From assembly GCA_022419385.1 (NCBI GenBank), contig JAJUBI010000006.1:1488001-1552000 (forward strand): DNA of 64,000 bases. Reading direction: 5' to 3'. Made by a program: the position numbers and the translations under genes. The notes below the pieces were generated by a model. It did no database searches. It saw only the letters and a list, made by a program, of their open reading frames with translations, and was not told the DNA's origin. Source of the stretch: Paraconiothyrium sp. Pb-2020 (taxonomy: Eukaryota > Ascomycota > Dothideomycetes > Pleosporales > Didymosphaeriaceae). Below, piece by piece: positions 21,944 to 33,825 of this stretch. How positions within the stretch are numbered: the first letter of the stretch is position 1; each line of letters opens with the position of its first letter.

Positions 21944-22300
21944 ACCGATTTTTCCAGACACTTTGTATGATACGATTGATTCGAGGCGAAAAAAGGTCGA
22001 CATTGCGGGCTAGGGCGTTGTGCTGGAAGGGTGCCATTCGGCACCTAGCCTCATACTTGTGCGGATGAATAAACTGCACCTCTCAAGTGAAGGCATAGGT
22101 TTCGTATGCTTCAAGAAGCGAATTTGTCCAAGTCCCTTCATATAGATGCTGTCGACCGATGATACGGAGATACCACGGGGTGAGTGAAACGTGAGGATAG
22201 ATTCCCAGGAAATGTACAAAATCCTAGCCGAGGTTGTCATCGCTGTGAATCCTCATCATCCATATGCGGCCACCGCACCGGACTCACATCTCTTACCGGA
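21944..22300. other. Intergenic between convergent genes
   Basis: 3' flank of the Zn2Cys6 gene and of the RING-YEATS gene. Near 22275-22335 a short imprecise repeat (accggact, with variants) occurs, overlapping the end of the latter gene. No gene seen. Confidence 0.4.
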
Positions 22301-23174
22301 CTACCGTCTTCCACCGGACTCGGCTCTCTGAACGGACTCTCGACGGCGCGCAGCCTCGTCCGCATAACCACCCACCCTTCTCACCCCTGCCCTTACTCTT
22401 CCCTGTCTCCCATCCCCATCAAAATCCAGCATCCATCCCAAACCCAACGCCCCTTTCCTATCGCTCAGTTCGCCCCTAATCTCACTTCCTCCAATCCACT
22501 CCCACCCTTCTTTCAACACAACCGTCGCTGATATGCTAAAATAGCCCCAACCGAGCCTCCTAACTTCGAACGGCGGATCACGCAAGACGACTGATGGAGG
22601 ACGAAAAGTAGGATGCAGGTTGACTTTGACATATGAGACAAGCTCAGGCCGCGACAGCCTCACAAAAAACGTCCAGTCATGCTTGTTCCCCGGCTCATCC
22701 CTTGCGCCAACCAACTTGTGCCTGTTCCCTATCAAGATCACGACGTTCTCTACGCCTTCGCCACTTGTAGTAGCCCTAGCAGTAACTTCTTCTGCCCTTC
22801 TTTCTGCGTACGAATGTGGGTACTTTGCTTCGAGTGAACGAGTGAGGGGAAAGTCTGCCTGCGCAGTAGTCGGCGTGCGACACATAGGACATCGAGCTTC
22901 GAGGTCGTACGTGAGGTCGTAGTCGGGATCAAAGTCACGCATGTCCATGTCGAGGGAGGAGGGGTGCATCGGGACGGTTTGCGATGCATCGGCCCATTGC
23001 GCCATGCAGGAGCGGCAGAGTATGTGGCCGCATGTTGTTCGCACGGGCGAGCAGAGGAGAAGGTGGCAGATCTGTGTGATTCGTGTTACAAGGCGAAGAA
23101 AAGGGGCTAAGTTGTGGGAATAGACGTACAGGGCAGAGGTCATCCTCTGCGATAACTTCGGGTTGTGGTGCCAT
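22301..23174 (-). CDS. RING finger-YEATS domain fusion protein
   Basis: Two exons, 23174-23130 and 23071-22301, join across a 58-bp GTACGT...ACAG intron to give 271 aa. The intron splits the RING: C14 and the residues before C17 sit on either side. RING ligands: C14, C17, C29, H31, C34, C37, then C76 and C79 (CPMC), with an unusually long 38-residue insert between the sixth and seventh ligands. From about residue 120 a YEATS-like domain follows: HDWTFFVRL, VNLHPTFRPP, DPPFEVRRLGWGYFSI, normally an acyl-lysine histone reader. The C-terminal about 50 residues are Arg/Gly-rich. A protein that reads acylated chromatin and carries E3 ubiquitin ligase activity is a reasonable inference. The YEATS motif has Tyr where GWGEF is more usual. 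Confidence 0.75.
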
Positions 23175-24040
23175 GTCGGCCGTTGTGGCTTAATACGCTG
23201 TGACGAGGACGACTGTGATCATTGATTCTCTCATGGCACAACAAATTCTTGATCAAAAATGATGCTCTGCACCGTCAGGCCGTCCATTGTACTGTCTTCT
23301 TGATGGCATTTGCGGGGTGAAGATGGGTTGTGGCTGTGACGTCCTCACCGGAAAGTCGGCATTAACCCGGGGTTAAGTGGACAAGCGGAAATCCTCACGT
23401 GCTCATCTTGAAGGGCTCCAGCGCTCCAAGGCTCACACAACTTACACTACGCATGATCCGAACCATGGATATCGAAGATGATCAGACGGGCATGGCGAAT
23501 ATCACTGCCAGCAACGGTGTTAACAACGGCATTGGCAAAAGGCCCGACGGAGTGGGGGCTTCAAGGAACGACTTCACGAGTGCAAACGAGACTAACACTG
23601 GTGTCGGCCCTTTAGAGATGGGTAAAGCCAACTTTTGGTTTCTGACACAGGCTTCCCCCTTTTGCATTGGGTTTGCATGGCCTGGTGCTCGTGAAAGCTG
23701 ACACGCGTGCTTGCTGGAATCTATCTTATAGTCACTCCACCTCAGCAGATCAATCACAGCAAGTCTGGATCTACAGTCCCGTCAAAACTCCCACACTATG
23801 AAGATCACTCTGTAGGCAACATGTAGCCAGCAACCGACAAAGCCAGTAGTGATGCTATAAGCCGAGCGAATTGCGCCATCCCGATTGTCATTTTGGCCAA
23901 TAGCGAGCCGTGTAGTAAGCCACCCCAACGCAACAGCACCCCTATCAGCACATCCGGGCAGCTAAATGTGCACCTACATATAGTCCTCTGCTGCTTTTAT
24001 TCTTTGTGATGCTTCCTGGTTGCGACTGTGCGCGCGTGGT
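23175..24040. other. Promoters of RING-YEATS gene and TauD-like gene
   Basis: 866 bp between two divergently transcribed genes. A 100-codon frame at 23399-23701 exists but has no recognisable features, and I do not call it. A TATA-like stretch (acatatag) lies about 65 bp upstream of the TauD-like ATG. Confidence 0.35.
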
Positions 24041-25723
24041 ATGCTGTCGGATACGTGGAACACATACCGCAATACCTTTGAGAGAAAGAAGTCGGGATTT
24101 GTGCAAGAGCTAGTGACAAGGAGCGCGACAACAACGACGGATACAACGAACCCAATCGAAGTTGAAGCCAAAGGGGATGAAGAAGGAGAAAGTATGGCCT
24201 TCCGAAACGTCGCAGTGAGCGCCTCATCCTCCACAACTTTGCGGCTTCCGCAGGAAAATGCTGGTTCACTGTTCGACGCTCCACGCACCGATTTGAGTGA
24301 ATCTATAGGAGTAGTCTTATCTGACATCCAGCTTTCAACGCTCTCGCAAGAAGAATTTGGAGCTTTGTCTTCCCTGATCGCTGTCCGTGGAATCCTGATT
24401 TTCGAAAACCAACAAGACTTCGACATCTCAGCACTGAGCTGCCTGGTCTCGCAGCTCGACCCAAGTCACGACCTCACCAGTACCAAGATCGATGAAGAGC
24501 ACCAAAGTCCAAGCCAGGTTGTGCTCTTCCAAGCTCAAGATGAATGGCACACAGACACAAGCTGTGAAAGCTCACCTCCAAGCATATCCTTGCTTCGAAT
24601 CGAGGGAGAATCCGACAATCTAGGCAAGACCGCATTCGTGTCGCAGTACGGTGTCTATGACTCCCTGAGCAAGCCTCTACAGCGATTCGTAGACGATCTA
24701 ACTGCCGTACATTCATCTGGTCAGCAGAGCGTCGAACATCCGGCTGTGAGGACGCATCCAGTTTCGGGACTGAAAGCCTTGAATGTGTCACCAGGAACTG
24801 TTACAGGGTTTCCGGGGCTAAATGGGAAGGAATCCGGTATGCTGTAATCTTCCGCAAAGAATGGTCATGAAGACTGATCTGAAGGAATAGACAAACTGCT
24901 TGAGCTACTTGAGTATCAAATGCACTCGTCCGCGGAGCATACGGTACAGTGGAAGTGGAAGACCGGAGACGTTGCTTTATGGGACAATCGCTGTGTAGCG
25001 TATCGCCACGTCGTGAATTCCGCTGCTATAGAGCAAAACTCGACGAAATGGAGTTTCCTCAGAGAGAAGCGTAAGTACTGTATTTCCAACAGCCCTGCTG
25101 AGCCTGACGTTTTCTTAGCATACTTCGACCGCACAAGCGAGTCTCGCAAATCATGCACCTCACGCCTCGCCGCTGAAGCACACGCTGAGCAGGAAAGAAT
25201 CGAGCAGATCAAAAAGCGTTGCAATAACACTCCACTTCGACGCATCATTGCGCGACAGCTAAGCAAAGAAGCCGCACCTATCCAATCGCCGTTCGCACCA
25301 GAGACAAAGCAGGAGGTTTCCAGCTTAGTCGACTCGGTAGTCTCGAAGGAAGATACCACCGAGGGCGACAGTATCTCGCAGATCAAAGCGCGCTATAATG
25401 ACACACCGCTTCGACGAATACTTGCGCGGCAGACAAGCAGAGAAATCACCCTCATTCGCCCTTCTCCGACACCAGAGAAGAAGACGTGCATTGCCAGCCC
25501 GGTCGACTCTGTCATCTCGGAGCAAGATGCAACGGAATTGGCGCAATTGACAGTTTCAGAGCACCGTCAAAAGCGCACAGAACAATGGGCTAGTGATCTT
25601 GATGGTGACCTGCAGGTATTGAAAACGAAAGGTCCATTTGTTAAGAGGAGTAACACGCCGTTGAGGAGGATATTGGAGAGGCAGGTGTCTACGAGCTTGG
25701 AGAAGAGACTACAGTGGAGTTAG
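24041..25723 (+). CDS. TauD/TfdA-like Fe(II)/2-oxoglutarate dioxygenase with repeat tail
   Basis: Exons 24041-24836, 24891-25070 and 25119-25723 join in frame to 526 aa. Catalytic domain at about residues 85-325: iron ligands H170 and D172 in EWHTDTS and a distal His (H305) after WDNRCVAYRH, as in alpha-ketoglutarate-dependent taurine/sulfonate dioxygenases. A Lys/Arg residue after the distal His (TKWSFLREKP) is in roughly the right place to bind 2-oxoglutarate. The roughly 200-residue C-terminal extension, with three copies of a TPLRRI-x-RQ motif (about residues 362, 420 and 503), is not part of the usual family and is Ser/Glu/Arg-rich. Substrate unknown; sulfonate or an unrelated small molecule are both possible. 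There is also an 80-residue N-terminal extension without clear targeting. Confidence 0.75.
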
Positions 25724-27789
25724 TATTTGTATATACACCTTGTTGAACTTGTGTGTATTGGATGCGCTCCAAGCTCAAGAAGTCGTTTTTTACCGCCATT
25801 GTCCAAAAGCCCAGACTCCATCATCGGGCAGCTTGAGCTACTATGCGACTCTAGTCCCTCGACTTGATGTTGTATAACCAAATTTGATGTTAAGTGAGAG
25901 GTAATTATTATTGCTGATCTGCAATCTAGATTCCTGTGTAATAAGGTGACGGTGACTCGTTTTCCAACTTGAAATACAACGAATCTCTAAGCCTGTTTCT
26001 TGCTAGTATATCCATGGATCTCCAACGGTCACATGTACGCGCGAGGCAGATTCATGGGTGGTCCTGCAGTCAAGACGAGTCTGGTGAGATGACAGTATGT
26101 AGTACGCAGTGGACTGAGTGCCGCTAGATACTGCGATACTGGAATACAACCTGTCGCAGGACCTTGGGTCCTTTCGCAAGGTTGCCAGGCGATCCATCAA
26201 CGATTCAAAAGACCGAACCTCGTCTCCCAACATATCACATAACGACCATCGAACCCAGCTCGGAATGGATTTCAAGTCGGACATGTCGTAGAGGTATGCC
26301 CACGCGCAGCGGGCGCTCCCGCCACATGCAGCACGGCGCCGGGAGTCATGCAGGACGCACCGCTGACTGAGACGGATTGGTACAAGCGTACTGTGGAGAA
26401 CGCATAATGCGGAGGGAGAGAATCTGGGGAATCTTGATCAGTTGTGGGGGGTGCTCGAGCGCATAACTCAAGTGCACGCTGCTAGGCGGCCTGTGCGATG
26501 ATATGAGAGAATGGGCCGAATTTGGAGCGAAATCGGTGTTCGGGAGGTCAAAAGGAGTGTTGGCTCTGATGCGTTTAGGTTCAATTCCTGGGGGTGGAGC
26601 AGGCCACGCTTCAAAAAAAAAAAATTACTTTGGGAGACGTTGAGCCACCAGAACAGGCAGAAAAGATGAGCGAGATGGTGGGCTGCATGCGGCTGAGATG
26701 GCGCTACCCCGGAATAGAAAAGGGCGGCTACCCTTGCATACTTTTTTTGCATTCTGGTCTCACCGCGCCGGGGAACGATTCAGGCCAGCCACATGGATAA
26801 TCAGAAAGCGGGAGAATAGTCTCGACCAGCCAGTCAGGGTTCACTCTTGCCCTGTGCACTTTAGCAGCAGATCTTTGTTGAAAGAAAATCACAGATGTTT
26901 CGGCCAGGTGGCGAAAGTACCCGCAAGGGCCAGTTGGTATGGAAGATACTCGGCAGAAGCGGGAGGTAGTTTGGAAAAGGGCTGGAGCTCCGTAGGCGAC
27001 CGTAGCGCCGCCGTGTGCACTCAGGGTTCGACGGGACTGGTAGAAGGTAGTCTCCTCGAAGAAGCAACTGCGTGCCGGCTTCATTGGGTGCCGCGGCCGC
27101 GAAGATGCATTTGGGCGAAGTGCCACTGGACGGGATGCCGGCGTTTGGGCGCGAGGTACGCCAGCGAATGGCTCGCAGCGCCAACGTGGCAGTGCCTGTC
27201 GTGCTTGGGCGAGTCCCCTGGACTGTAGCATGCGCATAGTCCAGCGACCCCGAGACGCGGCCGGGGGTGGTTCGAGAAGGCGGTCAGCGCAGGTCGAGAG
27301 TGAGGGGCCACAAATGAGACTCGTGGTACCCCGCCGACAGTCGCCGCGACAACCTCGCAGAGGCTCCAGCTAGCGGTGGATGGGAGGTTAGTAATGGGAG
27401 TGGAGCAGCCTGATGTAATGGCAATGGTATTATTGAGGCAAAAGCGAGAATTCGGCGGAGAGAGAAGGCGGCGGGCTCGCGCGCTGTTGAAGCGGCCTTG
27501 GCCCGTGCCACCCCAGCGTGCGGAACACACGAAATTTTTATGATAGTGCGATAAGCCTACAAATATCCCACCGCCCCTCCACCGCCGCTCAAACCTCTCC
27601 CTCTCTTGAGTTCTGCCCCTGGGCTTCTTTCATTTCTGTTCCTGTCTTTGCATACTTGCATAGACGCTGCCAGTGCAGCCTTGATACCCGAGAGCAGACC
27701 GCTATTTGCTTAGCGCTCCCCTGCTCCCACAAAGGCGTCTTGCCCCGCCAAACTTTTTCACCCCGACCCTTCTACAACACACAGCAAAA
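25724..27789. other. Long region upstream of eEF3, no gene called
   Basis: Two kilobases without a supportable gene. Overlapping open frames on both strands at 26470-27530 are shadows of GC-rich sequence and lack recognisable protein. An A12 run lies at 26614-26625. From about 27545 to the ATG the plus strand is pyrimidine-rich (CCTCTCCCTCTC and similar), typical of strong fungal promoters and 5' leaders, which suits a highly expressed translation factor. Confidence 0.4.
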
Positions 27790-30700
27790 ATGGCTCCCGC
27801 TGCCACCGACGCCGCTCCTCACACGGCGAAGAACGTCAAGTCCGAGAACTCCAAGTCCGTCAAGGTTTTGGAGGAGCTTCTCGGTAAGTTGACCGTCTCT
27901 AAGGCACAGGACGAGATCAACGCCTCTGCCCTTGACCTCGCCACCTTCATCAACGGCGACATTGAGGAGGGCGATGCGCCCGTCAAGTAAGTCGAAAATC
28001 CACAGTATGCAGTGTCAACAGAATGCTAATATCTTCCAGGGCCGTTGAGCTGCTCCGGAAGCAGTTGGGCAACCGCAAGGATGCCGTCGCCCGTGAGCGT
28101 GCACTCGACGCCATCCGCGCCATTGCTCAGCACTCGACCGTCTCTCCCGCCGTTGAGCCCTACCTCGTCTCGCTTCTGCCTGATACCCTCAACGCCGTTG
28201 CCGACAAGATGAGCGCCGTCAAGGTCGCCGCCCAGACTGCCTCCGAGGCCATCGTCTCTGCTGCGAACCCCAACGCCGTCAAGGCCATCATCCCCCACAT
28301 CATCCACTCGCTCGAGGCGACCCTCAAGTGGCCTGAGAAGATCACCGATCTTAAGTGCATCGAGATTCTCACCAAGAGCGCCCCCGCTCAGCTTGCCTTC
28401 CGCGTTCCCGATCTGATCCCCGTCATTTCCGGAGCCATGTGGGATACCAAGGCCGAGGTCAAGAAGGCCGCCTACGCCACCATGGAGACTCTCTGCGGTC
28501 TGATCTCCAACAAGGATATCGAGCGCTTCATCCCCGAGCTCATCAAGTGTATCGCCAAGCCTGAGAACGTCCCCGAGACTGTTCACTTGCTCGGTGCCAC
28601 CACTTTCGTCACTGATGTCCACGAGCCTACCCTCGCCATTATGGTGCCCCTGCTCGAGCGTGGTCTCGTCGAGCGCGAGACTGCTATCAAGCGTAAGTCG
28701 GCTGTCATTGTCGACAACATGTGCAAGCTCGTCGAGGACCCCCAGATTGTCGCTTCTTTCTTGCCCAAGCTGATGCCCGCACTTGAGAAGAACTACGACA
28801 ACTTGGCTGACCCCGAGGCTCGTGAAAAGACCAAGCAGGCTTTGGACACCCTCGTCCGTGTTGGTCACGTTGAGAACGGCAAGATCCCCGAGATCTCCAA
28901 GGACGGTGACATCTCCACCGTTGCTGGCCATCTCAAGGATGTCATTCCCGGCAGCGTCAGCCTCGACAAGTTCGGTCCCATCATCGATTACATCGGTGCC
29001 ATCGGTGGCCAGCTCATCGACGAGAAGGACTACGAGCCCTTCAACTGGCAGTCCAACGTCGGTCCTTTCCTCGCCATCATCGTCGGTGACGAGCAGGCCA
29101 AGGATCTCGTTGACGCCCTTCGCAAGCGCGCCGTCCCTGGCGCTGCTGCTGAGGATGCCGTTGAGCCCGATGAGGAGGAGGGCGAGGATCTCTGTAACTG
29201 CACGTTCAACTTGGCCTACGGTGCTAAGATCCTGCTCAACCAGACTCATCTCCGCCTAAAGCGTGGTCAGCGTTACGGTCTTCTTGGACCCAACGGTTCC
29301 GGAAAGACCACCCTCATGCGCGCCATCAACAACGAGCAAGTCGAGGGTTTCCCCAAGCAGAGCGAGGTCAAGACTGTGTACGTTGAGCACGACCTCGATT
29401 CTGCCGACACTGAGCAGACCGTTATTGAGTGGACCTTGAAGAAGCTCCAGTCTGTCGGCATCAACAAGCCGCAGTCTGAGGTCGAGAACACTCTTGTAGA
29501 TTTCGGTTTCGTCCAGGAGCAGCTCCAGAACCCGATCACCTCGCTTTCCGGTGGCTGGAAGATGAAGCTTGCTCTTGCCCGTGCCGTGTTTGAGGAGCCT
29601 GATATCCTGCTTCTCGATGAGCCGACCAACCACATGGACGTCAAGAACGTCAAGTGGCTCGAAGACTACCTCATCAACTCTCCATGCACATCCATCGTTA
29701 TTTCCCACGACAGCAAGTTCCTGAACAACGTCATCCAGCACGTTATTCACTACGAGCGCTTCAAGCTCAAGCGTTACCGTGGTAACCTTGATGCTTTCGT
29801 CAAGCGTGTGCCCTCTGCCCGCTCCTACCATGAGCTCGGTGCCTCTGACATGGAGTTCAAGTTCCCCGAGCCTGGTTTCCTAGAGGGTGTCAAGACCAAG
29901 GCCAAGGCCATTGTCCGTGTCAACAACATGACCTTCCAGTACCCCGGTACTTCGAAGCCCCAGATCTCCGACATCACCTTCCAGTGCTCGCTCGGTTCCC
30001 GTATTGCCGTCATTGGTCCTAACGGTGCCGGAAAGTCCACCCTCGTCAATGTCCTCACTGGTGAACTTATCCCCACTTCCGGTGACGTTTACCAGCACGA
30101 GAACATCCGTATTGCGTACATCAAGCAGCACGCTTTCGCGCACATTGACCACCACTTGGACAAGACTCCCTCCGAGTACATCCAGTGGCGTTTCCAGACT
30201 GGTGAGGACCGTGAGACCATGGACCGCGCTAACAAGATCGTCACCGAGGAGGACGAGAAGGCTATGGACAAGATCTACCGCATTGAGGGTACCCAGCGTC
30301 GTGTCATTGGTATCCACTCGCGTAGGAAGTTCAAGAACTCGTACGAGTACGAGTGCTCGTTCGCCCTTGGTGACAACATCGGCATGAAGAATGAGAAGTG
30401 GACTCCCATGATGACTGCCGATAACGCCTGGATTCCCCGTACTGAGATCCTTGCCTCGCACGCCAAGATGGTCGCTGAGGTCGATCAGAAGGAGGCTCTC
30501 GCCAGCGGTCAGTTCCGTCCTCTGGTCCGCAAGGAGATCGAGCAGCACTGCGCCAACTTCGGTCTTGACGCTGAGTTGGTTTCCCACTCGCGTATGCGTG
30601 GTTTGTCTGGTGGTCAGCGTGTCAAGGTCGTCCTTGCCGCTTGCTCGTGGCAGCGTCCCCATTTGATCGTCCTTGACGAGCCTACTAACTACCTTGACCG

Positions 30701-31202
30701 TGACTCGCTCGGTGCCCTTTCGAAGGCCATCAAGTCCTTCGAGGGTGGTGTTATCATCATTACTCACTCTGCTGAGTTCACTAAGAACCTCACCGAAGAA
30801 GTTTGGGCCGTCATGGACGGTAAGATGACGCCTTCCGGCCACAACTGGGTTCAGGGCCAGGGATCCGGTCCCCGGTTGCAGGAGAAGGGCGAGGAGGAGG
30901 AGAAGTTTGATGCGATGGGCGTCAGTTTATCCCCAAACGCTCGTTTGAACGTCTGCTAACTACTAAACAGAACAAAATAGCCGGCACAGTATGTTTCGAA
31001 GCGATTGAAAGGGTTAGTGTATGTACATTGGCTAACTCCTTGATAGGAAAAGAAGAAGAAGCTCACCTCAAGCGAGGTAAGTTCTAGTGCTCTAAAATGC
31101 TTTTACCGTTCTCTAATTTCTTTGTAGATGCGAAAGAAGAAGAAGGACCGTATGGCCCGCCGCAAGCGTGGCGAGGAGGTCTTCTCCGACGAGGACGACT
31201 AG
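27790..31202 (+). CDS. TEF3: Translation elongation factor 3 (eEF3)
   Basis: Fungal ABC-F ATPase that binds the ribosome and promotes release of E-site tRNA during elongation. Five exons (27790-27986, 28040-30920, 30971-30988, 31047-31076, 31128-31202) join in frame to 1066 aa, the usual eEF3 size. N-terminal HEAT repeats to about residue 330, then a four-helix region. First ABC cassette has Walker A GPNGSGKTT, signature LSGGWKMKLALA and Walker B ILLLDEPTNHMD. Second has GPNGAGKST and LSGGQRVKVVLA. The chromodomain-like insert of eEF3 lies in the second cassette around IHSRRKFKNSYEYEC. The C-terminal tail is Lys/Arg-rich (KKKKLTSSEMRKKKKDR) and ends FSDEDD. Codon use is strongly biased to C-ending codons, fitting high expression. 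Confidence 0.95.
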
Positions 31203-31893
31203 ATGTTTTACGACATGCATGGTATGGTCTTAGGAGGTTTATGAACAAAAGTTTCGAGTACGGTTTGTGTCATGGATGGCGTTATGATCGATACCTTGTA
31301 GATCTGATAGATTTTGCTGGGACACGTGTTGTTCCTCAGCGGATTAATGAAACAATTACACTTCAATATGGCCGTTCTTACTTTGCCTTTACGTAGTATT
31401 GAGGAAAGCCTGCCGTTGACTTGAAGATGAGGTGCAAGCCGGGTCACATGACAACGCTAACCGCTCTAGAAATCTGGCGTCATCGTATCCCGTTCTCCGT
31501 TAACACAGAAGCACCCACAATCACCCATCTACAGATGCATGTTTAATGCCGTGGGTGACGTTTTCTTCTTTGCATTGTTCTTACTTAGGCCTGCCATGTC
31601 CAATTCTCGAGCACATGAGCGCTTCTGTCGTAGCGGCTTTGAATACCTGCACGCCTGGCAGGGCGTGGGGTATGCGTGAGTATACTCACGCCTGGTTGAG
31701 AAAGGCACGAGAGCTATTTACTTGAAGCTTTGATCATTTCAGCTTTTTACGCTGCTGCCATATATGGACGATCTCGTTCATCCCACAGTTGAGCACAGAG
31801 AAGCTCACCACACAGTCATTAGCCTCTCGGTAGCTCCTATCTATACCCAAGGCCCTTTACGTGAATTGGATGGTTTCCTTTCTTCCACTTCCC
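31203..31893. other. Intergenic between convergent genes
   Basis: 3' flanks of eEF3 (+) and the next gene (-). No coding frame or repeat seen. Confidence 0.4.
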
Positions 31894-33243
31894 TTAGCAC
31901 TCGAAACCCTCCATCTCGACGCCGTTGGCCAAGTATGGAAGATACCCATCGCCCGTGAACGATGTGAAGGTTTGGTCAGCGTTCCAGTGCAACTTGCCTC
32001 TACGCACTGCTGTCGTGCGGACCAAGACACAGTAACAAAGGCCAACGATGAAGGTGACGTTTCTGTCGTTGATCATGCCTGACTTCTCGATTGGCTTGTC
32101 TGCTGGCTCCTTGTCGCTCTTGTGATCTTGACCTCTTTTTTTCTTCAGGAACATATCAAGATACGTATCCAGCACCTCCTCACTGTGAGCTAGCAACATC
32201 CTCTCTTCTGTGCCAAGAAACCTCAATTTAGCCCCGAGTATGTCCTTCGTCGGGCCCATGCCTATGTCGAGCTTCAACACGGCCCTTACATCCCAACCAC
32301 CACCGATCTCCTTCCAGCGAACGAGATAAGAACCCTGGAAATGGTCCAGCCTACCGCGCACCGCGTTTTCCGTCCAATTATCCGCCTTCTTGCGCAGAGG
32401 GCCGTCATGACAACCTTCCATCGCCAAAGCATAATTCCGCGCGGTGTCGAAGATGTAGCGACAGGGGTGTTCAGAGTAAGATGCAGCAATAACTTCACTC
32501 GCGCGGCGCCACACTGTAAGCCGGTCCCAGCCCATCACAATGACGTAGTTGGGCGATGCGCCGGCGCTGCAGGTCTGGAGTCCTGAGATGCACTTGGCTC
32601 GGGCGTGGATCTCATTGTGGTTGGTGACACCGCACAGGATTATCGGATGGGGAGTCTTCTTGCGATTGGCGGTCCAGTAGTCGGAGCTCGGGTGATTATA
32701 GCAGAAATAGTGTTTGAAGAAAGCGTCAAGGGAATTTGTGGTGCGGGGATCTGGAGGAGACCAGGTCTTGAAGGCCGGGTCGGTTGGGGGAGGAGGTTTG
32801 TCCCGGTAGGGAAAATTATAGCAGTCAGTGATAAAGATCAGCTCACCTGCGGCGGGTTCGTATAGAGGAGATGTCGAACGCGGGTCGTCCTCGGCAGGCT
32901 CGTCGTCAGAGTCGCTCTTGGTATTCCTCTCGGCGTCGTTGTTAGACTTGTTCTCGAGCTTGTAGCGGATATATTCTACAGTTCGCTTCTGAATTTCTCC
33001 TTCTGTCTCGCGTGCCAATCTCTCGGTATACTTCAAACGTTAGTACCCTTGCAAACCCGCGCACTTACACACGGTCGGACATACCTTTCCCGTATTGATC
33101 GCGTTAATCAGGACCTTGGCGATCTGCGGGGGACTCGCATGCTCTGAATACTTCCTTGCGACCTGGTTTTGTGCCGGAACACATGCATTAGGCGTGCTCA
33201 GGTGCGGCACGCCATTCTTGTTGAAGATGCTCCCAGCATCCAT
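31894..33243 (-). CDS. Hypothetical protein, 431 aa
   Basis: Exons 33243-33085 and 33030-31894 join across a 54-bp GTATGT...GAAG intron. The start was taken at the ATG giving MDAGSIFNKNG, since the upstream part of the frame lacks support. No recognised domain. There is an acidic, disordered stretch near residue 85-105 (SDSDDEPAEDD), then a mixed alpha/beta region with conserved-looking aromatic patches (YIFDTARNYALAMEG, HFQGSYLVRWKEIGGG). Late in the protein a hydrophobic segment, FIVGLCYCVLV, could be a single short membrane span or buried helix. No signal peptide. Function unknown. Confidence 0.6.
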
Positions 33244-33825
33244 GGCGAACGCGGGCAAGACGTGCAGCAAGGTCAATCTCACTTGTGAAATTGGGTTGGT
33301 TAAAGTTGAGTTTGTTGTGCGATAAGGCAACGATCAAACGCAGCTCCACAGGATTAGTGAGGCGGCGCGTTTTGGGAAAGCACGCTAGCTGAACTAAATA
33401 GTGCAAATGCCCAAGTGAATCATGTATCACGTGTGGTCGCTTGTCTCATTGAGTTCCATCACGCCTTATGCATGTTACATCTAGACTCAGTCGCAACTCA
33501 TGGAATCAAGGATCGTATTCCCCTGGTCAATCTGCAACAGTTGAAAACCAGGTCCGGCTACGCCATATCTTCCTTCACCATGGCCGTGCCATCGCTACCT
33601 TCCGGTGCAAAATCAGAGAAGGTCCAATTGCGGATTCACACAAATCCAATTTGTCATGCTGTTATAACCCATGTTCTTCAAACGCTATCTAAATTCGTAT
33701 CGTTCTAAAACTTCGATTCCAATGTTCGTTCCTCTTTGACTGACGGAGTCCCGTAGCTTGAGCCTGCTTGACCCATAATACGCGATTAATGAGGGGCATG
33801 ATGGCTGGCACTGCTTGGCCTCCCA
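33244..33825. other. Intergenic, no gene seen
   Basis: Promoter of the 431-residue gene and 3' flank of the next minus-strand gene. Short frames at 33415-33708 (+) show no protein features. Confidence 0.4.

Noticed and set aside
23399..23701. 100-codon plus-strand frame
   Set aside because: No features, lies in the divergent promoter of the RING-YEATS and TauD-like genes. A short exon of an unknown gene cannot be excluded.
26698..27530. Overlapping frames of 149-176 codons on both strands upstream of eEF3
   Set aside because: GC-rich promoter region; opposing frames overlap each other and none shows a recognisable protein.
28026..29249. Long antisense open frame opposite eEF3 (407 codons)
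   Set aside because: A mirror of strongly codon-biased eEF3 sequence; the protein is Leu/Gly/Asp/Val-rich with no domain. The same applies to the antisense frame at 29880-30842.
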